Part shown: positions 8,578 to 17,247 of the stretch, piece after piece
How the letters are laid out: every line of letters starts with the position of its first letter
Numbering within the stretch: the stretch's first letter is position 1
Translations under genes and position numbers: made by a program
The notes under the pieces: model-generated
Told to the model about the DNA's origin: nothing
What the model saw: the letters and a program-made list of their open reading frames with translations, nothing else
Databases searched by the model: none
Assembly: GCF_041595635.1 (NCBI RefSeq)
Contig: NZ_JBFHJW010000016.1
Coordinates: forward strand, 6,509 to 70,508
Source of the DNA: Labilibaculum sp041595635
GTDB lineage: Bacteria; Bacteroidota; Bacteroidia; Bacteroidales; Marinifilaceae
Length of the DNA stretch: 64,000 bases
Direction of reading: 5' to 3'

Positions 8578-9288
8578 ATGAATAATATTTTGTTAAAATA
8601 TATGGAAAATAGGTTTAAGACTCAATTTGTTGATTCTAAAAGGGGGGATTTTGCCCACGGACCTGTAGTTACTATTTCTCGAGAATGTGGATGTACAGCT
8701 TTAAACATTGCAAATATAATGGTAGAGAAGCTTAGTGCAAAAACAGGGAATCAGTGGACTTGTCTAACAAAAGAGATTCTAGAGCATTCAGCTCGGGAAT
8801 TAAATTTAACACCAAGTAAAATTGAGTATGTCTTTAATTCGAAGGAAAAATCGACTTGGGATGAAATATTTGCAGCTTTATCAAGTAAATATTACCAAAG
8901 TGATCGTAAAATTCGAAAAACCATTGCTGATGTAGTTCGGGGGTTTGCTAAAAAAGGCAACTGCATAATTATTGGACGTGGAGGTGTTGTTCTTAGTCAG
9001 GATATTCAAAGATCTTTTCATATAAAATTGCAAGCTCCTCTTGATTGGAGAACTGAACAACTACAGAAAATTTACCAATTGAGCGAAGAGGAAATACATA
9101 AGTATTCTAGTGAAATAGATAAGAAGAGGGAATTGTTACTTAATTTTTTTAATAAAGGACCCGTGCCTGATACTTTTTTTGATGTAATTTTCAATAGTAA
9201 GAATTTATCAGAAGAAACTATTGCAGAGGCAAGTATCCATTTAATGGAAATGAAAGGTGTTCTCGGAAAGCAAATTGTAATGGGGTAA
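8578..9288 (+). CDS. Cytidylate kinase-like family protein
   Basis: 236 residues, resembling the cytidylate-kinase-like family (PF13189 type). It opens with VVTISRECGCTA (30-41), and the later IIIGRGG (about 128-134) is the second conserved strand-loop of the fold. The nucleotide loop that normally reads SRxxGSGG is here SRECGCTALN (34-43), with two Cys and fewer Gly. Related Bacteroidota proteins often show a similar ISRExGC form, so this is probably a subfamily trait. The substrate is unknown; it is not the housekeeping Cmk. It is monocistronic, with a clear GGAGG site. Confidence 0.75.
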   Translation: MNNILLKYMENRFKTQFVDSKRGDFAHGPVVTISRECGCTALNIANIMVEKLSAKTGNQWTCLTKEILEHSARELNLTPSKIEYVFNSKEKSTWDEIFAALSSKYYQSDRKIRKTIADVVRGFAKKGNCIIIGRGGVVLSQDIQRSFHIKLQAPLDWRTEQLQKIYQLSEEEIHKYSSEIDKKRELLLNFFNKGPVPDTFFDVIFNSKNLSEETIAEASIHLMEMKGVLGKQIVMG

Positions 9289-9424
9289 CTAAATCCACAT
9301 AAATTCTTGAAGCGAGATAAACAATAATAATTTACGATAGAAAATTTAGAAGTAAGAGTAGTGCTTTTTCAGGATTTCAAACTATATTTTTTATCTTGGA
9401 CGTACAAATTAAAATGAATGGCAT

Positions 9425-9916
9425 ATGAAGATTCGCTTGGCTACACAAGCCGATTTACCTTCGATCAACGGTATTTATAATCAGGCGGTTCGTAAACGCT
9501 ATTGTACAGCCGATTTAGATGAGATTACAATGGAGAAGCGAATCGAGTGGTTTGCAAGACATAAATCCGATAAGTACCCAGTATTTGTTGCTGTTGAAGA
9601 CGATGTAGTTCTTGGTTGGATATGTTTTAGTGCCTATCGAGCAGGCCGAAAAGCTCTGCAAACAGCTGCAGAGGTGAGTTACTATATACATGAGGATCAT
9701 TTGCAAAAAGGAATCGGATCTGAGCTTCTTCAGTTTGCGATTGCCGAAGCACCTAAATTGAAATTTAAAAGCCTTTTTGCCATTTTATTGGCCGCAAATT
9801 TGGCGAGCTTAAAATTGCTTGAAAAGTTCAACTTTGAACGATGGGGGGTAATGCCGCACGTAGCCGATATCGATGGAGAAGCTTGTGACCACTTGTATTA
9901 TGGTAGGGCAGTATGA
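9425..9916 (+). CDS. GNAT-family N-acetyltransferase
   Basis: 163 residues spanning one complete GNAT domain. It opens MKIRLATQADLPSINGIYNQ, as in phosphinothricin/L-amino-acid N-acetyltransferases. The acetyl-CoA pyrophosphate loop is visible as HLQKGIGSELL (about 93-103), and the C-terminal motif is ANLASLKLLEKFNFERWG. The likely acceptor is an amino-acid-like amine, but this is family inference only. It stands alone between the kinase-like gene and a convergent sensor kinase. Confidence 0.85.
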   Translation: MKIRLATQADLPSINGIYNQAVRKRYCTADLDEITMEKRIEWFARHKSDKYPVFVAVEDDVVLGWICFSAYRAGRKALQTAAEVSYYIHEDHLQKGIGSELLQFAIAEAPKLKFKSLFAILLAANLASLKLLEKFNFERWGVMPHVADIDGEACDHLYYGRAV

Positions 9917-9922
9917 TAAGAA

Positions 9923-9950
9923 TTGCCTATTGCAGGTGTAGAATAGGCAA
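9923..9950. terminator. Hairpin between convergent genes
   Basis: Inverted repeat TTGCCTATT (9923-9931) and AATAGGCAA (9942-9950) with a 10-nt loop, between convergent genes. No strong T run follows on either strand, so termination is likely but not certain. Confidence 0.5.
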
Positions 9951-9973
9951 CTGTTAAAGTGTTGTGTTTAGTT

Positions 9974-11842
9974 TTATTTATGTTTTTTTGGACATACAAT
10001 TTTAAAAAGAGAACCATTTCCTTCCTGACTTGTAATCTCAAGTTTAGCCTTTAGAATTTCTAGGTAATCCAACACGGTAGGTAATCCGAGCCCAGTTGTT
10101 TTTTGACCCGATAGACCTTCCATTCGAATTGGATCTTTTTGATAGATGCTATCAATAATTTCTTGAGACATGCCAATGCCCTGATCTTTTACCTCTATAT
10201 AAATTTTATCGTTTTGTTCATATGCAATAAGAGTGATACATTCTCCTTTATGACTGTATTTTATTGCATTTTGAATGAGGTTTCGAATGATGAATTTAAA
10301 GATGTTTAAATCACAGACTACCTCATTTTTTTTTACATCTTCAACCTTTATAAGTACTTCGTTAAGATTAATCCGAAAAGTCTTACTCATGTCTATTAAA
10401 ACATCGTAGATATCAAATTTGCTAAAAGTTAGTTTCGGTCCATCTTTTGCCTGCTTAATGCCCCAGTAAAATAGATCTTCTAACAAGCCATTGGTTCTGG
10501 TTACCACATGAAATATATCTTTGTTGAATTCGTTTTTTTCTTGGTCGCTAATTTCGAAATCATCATTATTAATAAAGGTAGATAGGTTTAAAATCATCCC
10601 AATTGAGCCACGCAGATCGTGAGCCAATATGGAGAAAAACTTGTTTTTATTCTGAATAACTTGCTCAAGTTCTACATTGATCTCATTTAATTCTGAGGTT
10701 TTTTTAAGAACTAAATTTTGTAAATCTCTTGCTCTTTTTTGTTTTATTTTTAGCCAGATTAGTAATAAAAAGACAATTAGAAGTAAAATGCTACTAATTA
10801 TGAGGCTAACTTTAAGAATTAAATTAGATACTTCTGGTTTATTGATGACAAGACTGTTTTTTGGCAATTGACTAATGGGGATGTTATATTTAATTAGTTC
10901 TCGATGATCAAAAACATAGGAACTTGGCACATGATTAAATTGTGGAGTGTCGGATGAATTGCTTTTCTGGCTTAGTTTTAAAGCTAGGTTGGCAGCTTTT
11001 ACTCCCTGATCATGACCTCTTGTTATTTTTCCTCCAAATAAGCCTTTGTTCAAATAAAAATCCCAGGAGCCGAATATCGGCACTTTAGAAACCTCTTTAA
11101 GTTGAGTGATGCCATTCTGATATGAGATGAAATTTCCATTTTTATCTCGGTTAAGCACTAGTAGGTAAATGGCATAGCTATCGTCTAATTTATGAATGCG
11201 TTGTTGCAAGCTTTCTATGGTAAATTCCGAAAAGGTTTCGAAATTAAGATCTTTAAATTCTTTGCTAACAACTTCTATTTCTTTCTGAATAGCTTGCCCT
11301 GTTGCTGTGTTATCATTAACAATAAAAATATTTTTCTTTTTGGGGAATATGCTTTTTATGGCCGATATTGTCCCGTAGTGATCGGCTTCCTCTCCGTAAC
11401 CAAAAAAATTAGGATACTGGCTGAGTATACTTGTATCTAAATTGTTTACTCCACAAAATATGATTGGAATATTAGGGTAAAATTCAGATCCAAATTCTCG
11501 GATAAAATCGAAAGCAGCATTGTCGCTTGTTATAATGGCTTGAAAAGGGATTTGTTTGGCTTTTACTTTGTAAATGTTTTGTAAAGCTAAAAAGTATTCT
11601 TCATTGAAATTCCTTTTTGTGTCTAGATATTCAAAAATGAGATTGATGTCAGGGTAATTTTTAAATACAGAACGAATTCCATTTGTTATGCTATCGGTCC
11701 ATCCTAAGCCTTGATGATAGCTATGAAGAACCAAAATATTTTTTTCACTTTCGACTGGGGTTTTAGCTAAACTCTGGGTACTGTTTAGACCTAAAAAAGT
11801 AAGCATGAAAGAGGTAAGATAGATTTGCATTAATTTTCCCAT
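9974..11842 (-). CDS. Sensor histidine kinase with ABC-type periplasmic binding domain
   Basis: A 622-residue membrane sensor. Signal peptide at 1-26; periplasmic ABC-substrate-binding-like domain at about 30-330 (NILVLHSYHQGLGWTDSI, then IPIIFCGVNN and VPIFGSWDF). One transmembrane helix at about 341-366 is followed by a short coiled coil. HisKA carries the phospho-acceptor H408 in ILAHDLRG, and HATPase_c has the N box NLIQNAIKYS, DQGIGMS and TGLGLPTV. No receiver domain is fused and no response regulator lies nearby. The ligand is probably a small molecule. On the minus strand, convergent with the GNAT gene. Confidence 0.9.
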   Translation of the reverse strand: MGKLMQIYLTSFMLTFLGLNSTQSLAKTPVESEKNILVLHSYHQGLGWTDSITNGIRSVFKNYPDINLIFEYLDTKRNFNEEYFLALQNIYKVKAKQIPFQAIITSDNAAFDFIREFGSEFYPNIPIIFCGVNNLDTSILSQYPNFFGYGEEADHYGTISAIKSIFPKKKNIFIVNDNTATGQAIQKEIEVVSKEFKDLNFETFSEFTIESLQQRIHKLDDSYAIYLLVLNRDKNGNFISYQNGITQLKEVSKVPIFGSWDFYLNKGLFGGKITRGHDQGVKAANLALKLSQKSNSSDTPQFNHVPSSYVFDHRELIKYNIPISQLPKNSLVINKPEVSNLILKVSLIISSILLLIVFLLLIWLKIKQKRARDLQNLVLKKTSELNEINVELEQVIQNKNKFFSILAHDLRGSIGMILNLSTFINNDDFEISDQEKNEFNKDIFHVVTRTNGLLEDLFYWGIKQAKDGPKLTFSKFDIYDVLIDMSKTFRINLNEVLIKVEDVKKNEVVCDLNIFKFIIRNLIQNAIKYSHKGECITLIAYEQNDKIYIEVKDQGIGMSQEIIDSIYQKDPIRMEGLSGQKTTGLGLPTVLDYLEILKAKLEITSQEGNGSLFKIVCPKKHK

Positions 11843-11937
11843 ATCTTAATGATTAAGTGAATAAATACATTTGCGACTCTATACGTACATATATATTTAT
11901 AGGTTGGTTGGGATGTCTTATTTAAAATGAATTTAGT

Positions 11938-12516
11938 TTAAGCGGGAATTCCTTTTAAATTTAGTTCCTCAGCCACTTCTTGCATGGCCTCAATACAGCC
12001 AAGAATCAGGTCGGGAATTTCTATGTGTAACATTTGTGCTCCTCTTTCAATTACTGTACGATCAACACCAGCGGCAAAACGTTTGTTTTTCCAGTTTCGT
12101 TTTACCGATTTTACTTTTACATCTAGAACTGATTTAGAGGGGCGAATGAGTGCGGTTGTACGAATTAATCCAGTAAGTTCATCGACTGCGTATAAGGTTT
12201 TTTCGAGAAGGCTTTGTGGTTCTACATCGGTGCAGGCAAGCCAGGCGTGACTTTCTATGGCTCGGATGTAATCTTCGGGCCATTTTGCATGCTCTAAAAT
12301 TTCGCGTGTTTTTTTGCAGTGTTCTTCGGGATATTGATCCCAATCCATATCATGAACCAAGCCGATAATACCCCATTTTTCCTCATCTTCCTTATGTTTT
12401 CGGGCATAGTAACGCATGCAGGCTTCAACAGCTTTGGCATGAATTAGTAAAGAAGGGTTTTTGGTGTACGTGCTAAGCATTTGATAGGCTTCGTTGCGAG
12501 TTGGAATGTGCGACAT
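11938..12516 (-). CDS. HD-domain protein
   Basis: 192 residues with an HD-type metal site: H26 (LLIHAKAVEACM), H55-D56 (GLVHDMDWD) and a later conserved His in IESHAW. This fits the HDIG hydrolase group found alone in many anaerobes. The substrate is unknown; a phosphohydrolase acting on nucleotides is the usual guess. It sits 95 bases upstream of the sensor kinase on the same strand. Confidence 0.8.
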   Translation of the reverse strand: MSHIPTRNEAYQMLSTYTKNPSLLIHAKAVEACMRYYARKHKEDEEKWGIIGLVHDMDWDQYPEEHCKKTREILEHAKWPEDYIRAIESHAWLACTDVEPQSLLEKTLYAVDELTGLIRTTALIRPSKSVLDVKVKSVKRNWKNKRFAAGVDRTVIERGAQMLHIEIPDLILGCIEAMQEVAEELNLKGIPA

Positions 12517-12678
12517 GACTTTAGATTGATAAATTATAGTTTTGATTTATTCGATAAATAGTAAATTTATGTTTTTGTAAGGAAATACAATGAATGGTTT
12601 AATCAAAAAACAAGATTGTGATAAAAATCTATCTCTAAATTTTAGCAGACTCTTTTTTAAAATGAATTTAAATAGTAA

Positions 12679-12702
12679 ATTTAAGACTTTTAAGTCTTAA
12701 AT
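12679..12702. promoter_or_regulatory. Perfect 24-bp palindrome just before a start codon
   Basis: Arms ATTTAAGACTT (12679-12689) and AAGTCTTAAAT (12692-12702), 2-nt spacer, ending 8 bases before the ATG of the small Tat-signal protein. It could be a repressor operator or an mRNA hairpin covering the ribosome-binding region. Confidence 0.5.
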
Positions 12703-12710
12703 AGAATCGC

Positions 12711-13079
12711 ATGAGTAATCAGAATAGTACACGAAGAGTATTTCTTCAAAAATTAGGGGTGACAGTTGTGGCTGCAACAGCTGTAAATAAAGAGCTTTTC
12801 GCGGATGTCAATCTAAATCGTTTTTCCTCGAAGCAAGATCGGACTGACTTTTTGCAGCAGTACGAAAAGTGGATTAATGAGTACATTGAAGTGGTTGACA
12901 AAGAGAAGTCTTCAAAGACAGATGTGGCCAATAAGCACCGAATTATGGAATTGTCGGAGCAGGCTAGCGGTTGGAAGGAACAAATTAAAGAATATCTACA
13001 ACACGATGATTTTAAGCAAAAGTATATTTCTCTTTCTACAAAATTTGCCGAAGCAATAACCCCAGAATTGGAGGCATAA
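12711..13079 (+). CDS. Small protein with Tat-like signal
   Basis: 122 residues, family not recognised. The N-terminus STRRVFLQKLG (6-16) followed by the hydrophobic VTVVAATAV matches a twin-arginine signal (R8-R9). Cleavage would fall near residue 30, leaving a charged, helical domain of about 90 residues with no cysteine and no cofactor motif. Tat export without a visible cofactor suggests a protein exported folded or with a partner. Neighbours do not help: the HD gene is divergent and menA follows 241 bases later. A 24-bp palindrome lies directly upstream. Confidence 0.65.
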   Translation: MSNQNSTRRVFLQKLGVTVVAATAVNKELFADVNLNRFSSKQDRTDFLQQYEKWINEYIEVVDKEKSSKTDVANKHRIMELSEQASGWKEQIKEYLQHDDFKQKYISLSTKFAEAITPELEA

Positions 13080-13290
13080 TCGTTTTTTTACTGTTGATAT
13101 GTAACTAGAAATAATAGAGAGTGATGCCTGCATTTCTCTTTTTTTTGTGAATTTCTTTTTCGATTAAAAAAGAAGAGTATGGTGGTGTTTTGTTTTTAAA
13201 ATTACCAGTTTTGAAGATGGAAAAGCCCGTGAAATGGCATTTTAATAGGGGGAATTGATTAGAAATAGAAACAAGCTAACTCGATTTTGC

Positions 13291-13298
13291 TAACTTTG
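13291..13298 (+). promoter_or_regulatory. Candidate -7 box of menA
   Basis: TAACTTTG matches the Bacteroidota -7 consensus TAnnTTTG, 22 bases before the menA ATG. No good -33 TTTG is seen at the right spacing. Confidence 0.4.
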
Positions 13299-13320
13299 GA
13301 ATTCAATTTTATGAATCACT

Positions 13321-14223
13321 ATGAGCAAATGTAAAGCATGGATACATGCATTTCGATTACGTACACTTCCTTTAGCCTTGTCGAATATTTTTCTAGGTAG
13401 TTTTTTAGCAGCTTCCGATGGGGGCTTTCGGTTAAAAATTTTCATTTTAGCAACCTTAACCACTCTTTTTTTACAAATTTTATCCAATTTAGCTAATGAC
13501 TTAGGCGATTCTATTTCGGGCGCTGATAATGAGGAGAGGGTAGGTCCGCAACGGGCTGTTCAAAGTGGCCTCATTAGTAAAAAAGAAATGATTCGCATGG
13601 TAATTGTTTTCGTACTACTATCTCTAGCTTCGGGAATTTATTTGCTTTGGGAAGGAATGCAATTGCTTAGCTTTACTCAAGCTATTGTTATGTTAGGAAT
13701 TGGAATCTTGGCCATCGGGGCAGCCATTAATTATACCGTGGGTAAAAATCCATACGGATATACTGGTTTTGGCGATTTGTTTGTTTTTCTTTTTTTTGGT
13801 CTGGTTGGTGTTCTGGGAACTTATTTTGTTCATACCGGAAGTCTGAATTGGATGTTGTTTTTGCCAGCCATAGCCATTGGATTTTTGTCGGTTGGTGTGC
13901 TGAATTTAAATAATTTGCGTGATATAGAGAACGATACCAAAACGGGTAAGCATACTTTAGTTGTGAAAATGGGATCGGCAATAGCCAAATGGTATCACTT
14001 ATTTCTACTTGGAGGGACAATGGTAATAGCTTTTTTGTACTCTTATTTGAATTGGAATTCTGTATTTCAATTGTTATTTATCCTTAGTTTTCCTTTCCTG
14101 ATTCGAAATATTCAAATTGTTTTTAAAAATCAAAATCCCAGAGATTTAGATCCTGAGTTGAAAAAATTGGCCTTAACAACTTTGTTATTCAGTCTGACTT
14201 TTGGTTTAGGACTTTTATTTTGA
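13321..14223 (+). CDS. menA: 1,4-dihydroxy-2-naphthoate polyprenyltransferase
   Basis: A UbiA-family membrane prenyltransferase that attaches the polyprenyl chain to 1,4-dihydroxy-2-naphthoate, giving demethylmenaquinone. The first Asp-rich motif is NDLGDSISGAD (59-69) and the second is NLRDIENDTKTGK (198-210). About eight hydrophobic segments span the 300 residues. It is first in a menA-menC-menE run. The product supports the NrfD-type quinone-linked enzyme encoded 5 kb downstream. Confidence 0.93.
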   Translation: MSKCKAWIHAFRLRTLPLALSNIFLGSFLAASDGGFRLKIFILATLTTLFLQILSNLANDLGDSISGADNEERVGPQRAVQSGLISKKEMIRMVIVFVLLSLASGIYLLWEGMQLLSFTQAIVMLGIGILAIGAAINYTVGKNPYGYTGFGDLFVFLFFGLVGVLGTYFVHTGSLNWMLFLPAIAIGFLSVGVLNLNNLRDIENDTKTGKHTLVVKMGSAIAKWYHLFLLGGTMVIAFLYSYLNWNSVFQLLFILSFPFLIRNIQIVFKNQNPRDLDPELKKLALTTLLFSLTFGLGLLF

Positions 14224-14290
14224 TTGTCATGAAATAATATTTGAAGCTAGCTTATTATCCTTTGTTTGACACTTTTTATACAAATCCAAA

Positions 14291-15331
14291 ATGCTAAAAG
14301 CAGATTATCAATATTATCCACTTTATTTTAAACAAGCCAGTGGTACTTCAAGAGGAGTTTTAACACAAAAGGATTCTTGGTTTCTTCGAATTTGGGACGA
14401 TCAGAACCCAAATTACAAAGGCATTGGCGAATGTTCTCTTATCCCTGGTTTGAGTAGCGATGAGCGTCCAGGCTACGAGGAAAAAATCAAAGAAGTTTGT
14501 GATTGTATTGATGATTATTGGTACTACCTAGAGGAGGGACTCAAGGAATGGCCTTCAATTTATTTTGGATTGGAAACGGCATTCCTAGATTTTCAAGCAA
14601 AAGGAAGTAAAATTCTGTTTCCGTCTGATTTTACAGAGTCTAAGGCACAAATTCCGATCAATGGATTGGTGTGGATGGGCGATGTTTCTTTTATGAAGGA
14701 GCAAATTCAACAAAAAATCGAGGACGGTTTTACTTGTTTGAAATTGAAGATTGGAGCGATTGATTTTGAGGAGGAAGTAAAACTGCTACAATCTATTCGT
14801 TTTCATTTTTCCCCCGATGAGGTGGAGTTACGTGTTGATGCTAATGGTGGTTTTTTACCAACGAATGCATTGAATCGTTTACAGATTCTATCTGATTTGC
14901 AAATTCATTCTATCGAACAGCCAATAAAAGCCGGACAATGGGCGGAAATGGCCAATTTGTGTGCGCTAACACCACTTTCCATTGCCTTAGATGAGGAGTT
15001 GATTGGGATTTACGACAGCGTGGTAAAGGAAGAGCTTTTGGATTGTATTAAACCTCAATATATTATTTTAAAACCCAGTTTATTGGGTGGATTAAAAGGG
15101 AGTAAAGAATGGATTAATTTGGCTGAAGAAAGAAATATTCCTTGGTGGATTACTTCTGCTTTGGAATCGAATATCGGATTGAATGCCATTGCTCAATGGA
15201 CGTATACATTAAATAATTCAATGCCCCAAGGATTAGGAACAGGACAAATTTATAGCAATAACATCCAATCTCCACTTTTTATGAACAAGGGCTTTTTGGC
15301 CTACTCTAAGCAAGGAAAGTGGGAAATGTAA
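14291..15331 (+). CDS. menC: o-Succinylbenzoate synthase
   Basis: An enolase-superfamily enzyme that dehydrates SHCHC to o-succinylbenzoate in menaquinone synthesis. Catalytic residues are recognisable: K151 and K153 (LKLKIG), the metal ligands D183 (RVDANGG), E209 (IEQP) and D234 (ALDEEL), and K261 (ILKPSLLGG). At 346 residues it is of normal length. It is 67 bases after menA and 10 bases before menE. The menE neighbour rules out a muconate cycloisomerase or dipeptide epimerase role. Confidence 0.92.
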   Translation: MLKADYQYYPLYFKQASGTSRGVLTQKDSWFLRIWDDQNPNYKGIGECSLIPGLSSDERPGYEEKIKEVCDCIDDYWYYLEEGLKEWPSIYFGLETAFLDFQAKGSKILFPSDFTESKAQIPINGLVWMGDVSFMKEQIQQKIEDGFTCLKLKIGAIDFEEEVKLLQSIRFHFSPDEVELRVDANGGFLPTNALNRLQILSDLQIHSIEQPIKAGQWAEMANLCALTPLSIALDEELIGIYDSVVKEELLDCIKPQYIILKPSLLGGLKGSKEWINLAEERNIPWWITSALESNIGLNAIAQWTYTLNNSMPQGLGTGQIYSNNIQSPLFMNKGFLAYSKQGKWEM

Positions 15332-15341
15332 GCAAATAAAA

Positions 15342-16415
15342 ATGAAAGAACTCACCATCAACGGGAAAAGATATTCTGAGCTAGATTTAATTAAGCATTG
15401 CAGAAGTGAATTGTTCATTTGTGACTTTCAGTGGGAGAGAGATATTTACTCTTTTATTTTGGAATGGTTAAATAAAAAGGATAGTATCTCTGCTAAAACA
15501 TCAGGTTCTACAGGTGAACCTAAAAGAATGCGTTTGTCGAAACAAAGCATGATCAATTCAGCTCTACTTAGTGGATCTTATTTCAAATGGAAAAAAGGAG
15601 ATAATGCCTTGCTTTGTTTGTCGCCCAATTTTATTGCCGGTAAAATGATGGTGGTACGTGCTTTTGTTTGGCAACTCAATCTTATTTTAGTGGAACCCAA
15701 TGGTCATCCTATGAAAATGGTGAAATCGAAGATTGATTTTGTTGCTATGATTCCATTGCAGGTAATTAATTGTCTACAAGAAGGAGTTGATTTTTCACTT
15801 ATAGATCAACTATTAATTGGAGGCGGTGTTGTGGATTCTCACTTGGAGTCTCGTTTGCAAGAAATTCCTACTCTTTGTTTTTCGAGTTATGGAATGACTG
15901 AAACAGTTTCGCATGTAGCCATTAAAGTGTTGAATGGACCGGCTCGTTCGAAATACTTTCACAGCATTGGAAATGTTCATTTTGGTGTAGATGATCGAGA
16001 TTGTTTGCAAATTACAGCTCCTGAAATTTTATCTGAGCAACTCAGCACCAATGATGTCGTGCGTTTAATTGATGATCAAAAATTTATTTGGCTAGGACGA
16101 TACGATCATGTTGTGAATTCTGGAGGCATAAAACTTTTTCCCGAGCAAATTGAAGAAAAATTGAAACCGATAATCTCTGAGGCTTTTTTTCTAAGCGGAA
16201 TAAAAGATGAGGTGTTAGGAGAAAAACTGATACTTCTCATCGAAAAAGCCAATCCATCGGAAGCGTATGTTGTTAATTTGAGAAAAAAAATGAAAGGCTT
16301 GCTCGATAAGTACGAACAAGCCAGGGAAATACTTTTTATTCCAGATTTTCAACGAACAGCCAATGGAAAGGTTCAGCGCAAAGCAACTCTATCGTTGTGT
16401 AAATTATCTAAATAG
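15342..16415 (+). CDS. menE: o-Succinylbenzoate-CoA ligase
   Basis: An ANL-superfamily adenylating enzyme that activates o-succinylbenzoate with CoA. Motifs: P-loop TSGSTGEPKRM (53-63), SSYGMTETVSH, LGRYDHVVNSGG hinge, and the C-terminal catalytic Lys in RTANGKVQRK. At 357 residues it is shorter than the E. coli MenE (about 450), with a compact N-terminal domain as in other Bacteroidota MenE. Its 3' end overlaps the convergent secreted-protein gene by 43 bases. The remaining men genes (menF, D, H, B) are not in the window. Confidence 0.92.
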   Translation: MKELTINGKRYSELDLIKHCRSELFICDFQWERDIYSFILEWLNKKDSISAKTSGSTGEPKRMRLSKQSMINSALLSGSYFKWKKGDNALLCLSPNFIAGKMMVVRAFVWQLNLILVEPNGHPMKMVKSKIDFVAMIPLQVINCLQEGVDFSLIDQLLIGGGVVDSHLESRLQEIPTLCFSSYGMTETVSHVAIKVLNGPARSKYFHSIGNVHFGVDDRDCLQITAPEILSEQLSTNDVVRLIDDQKFIWLGRYDHVVNSGGIKLFPEQIEEKLKPIISEAFFLSGIKDEVLGEKLILLIEKANPSEAYVVNLRKKMKGLLDKYEQAREILFIPDFQRTANGKVQRKATLSLCKLSK

Positions 16416-17038
16416 GATAGTAATTTTTTAAAATCTGAAACTCGTTTTAAATTTAATTGATTGTCTCTTTTAAATTCAAGAGCTTCTTTTGCAAAATCTT
16501 TGTAGCAAAGTGAAATTAATTGTTGAATCGATTTTACTTTTTTTATCAGTTTATCCTGATCCTGATATAAATAATAGGATGATAATTTATCTGAACCAGA
16601 CTTGCTTTTCGTTGGGGAAAGGAAGTACTTGGCATAGATTCCTCTAGCATTGCTTAATTTATGAAGATAACCCATTGTGGTAACTTTTTTTACTTGATAT
16701 TGTAAGTATTCATAAGCTTCACCATTGATGTTAATTTCCTTTATCTTTTCTGGTGAATTTATAATGCTGTGCTGCGAACCAATTTTGCACTCCATCACAT
16801 CTGCTTTTACATTGTAACGAATTTTAAGAGAATTGAGTTCTATATCATCTACTGTTAAAAAATTGGCTGGTTTAAATTTAGCATATTTGTAATTGCTATC
16901 AGTTTCACTATTTTCTAGTAAAACGGAATATTGCAAAATCCCTTTGTTTGGATAGTTTTCCCAATTGGTTCTTTTCTGAGCTTGTGTAGTTTGTTGTAAA
17001 AAACATAAGAATATTGTACTGAGTAAAAATTTAATCAT
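16373..17038 (-). CDS. Secreted protein of unknown function
   Basis: 221 residues with a clear signal peptide (MIKFLLSTIFLCFLQQTTQA). The mature part is basic, beta-rich in the first half and helical and Lys-rich in the second. There is no enzymatic motif and I do not recognise the family. Its last 43 bases overlap the 3' end of menE on the other strand, so both coding ends are under double constraint. It probably has its own promoter, because a hairpin separates it from msrA. Confidence 0.65.
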   Translation of the reverse strand: MIKFLLSTIFLCFLQQTTQAQKRTNWENYPNKGILQYSVLLENSETDSNYKYAKFKPANFLTVDDIELNSLKIRYNVKADVMECKIGSQHSIINSPEKIKEININGEAYEYLQYQVKKVTTMGYLHKLSNARGIYAKYFLSPTKSKSGSDKLSSYYLYQDQDKLIKKVKSIQQLISLCYKDFAKEALEFKRDNQLNLKRVSDFKKLLSYLDNLHNDRVALR

Positions 17039-17173
17039 ATATGCTTGAGCTTTAAATGGGCTGTAAATATAGATTAAAGAGCTACAAAATGTTCGATATT
17101 ATTGTTAATAGGAGTTTGTGATTTGATCAATTTAAGAATATTCTTATTGGACTTGCTTTTCTACCTGAGAAAG

Positions 17174-17209
17174 TGGCGTATTTATTTGGGGAATCAAAAA
17201 AATACGCCA
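17174..17209. repeat. Inverted repeat between msrA and secreted-protein gene
   Basis: TGGCGTATTT (17174-17183) and AAATACGCCA (17200-17209), 10-bp arms with a 16-nt loop. No T run follows on either strand, so it is not an obvious terminator. It lies downstream of msrA and upstream of the secreted-protein gene on the minus strand. Confidence 0.45.
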
Positions 17210-17247
17210 TCTATTTGGTTGCATTTAAACCATTGTCTCATACCTTT

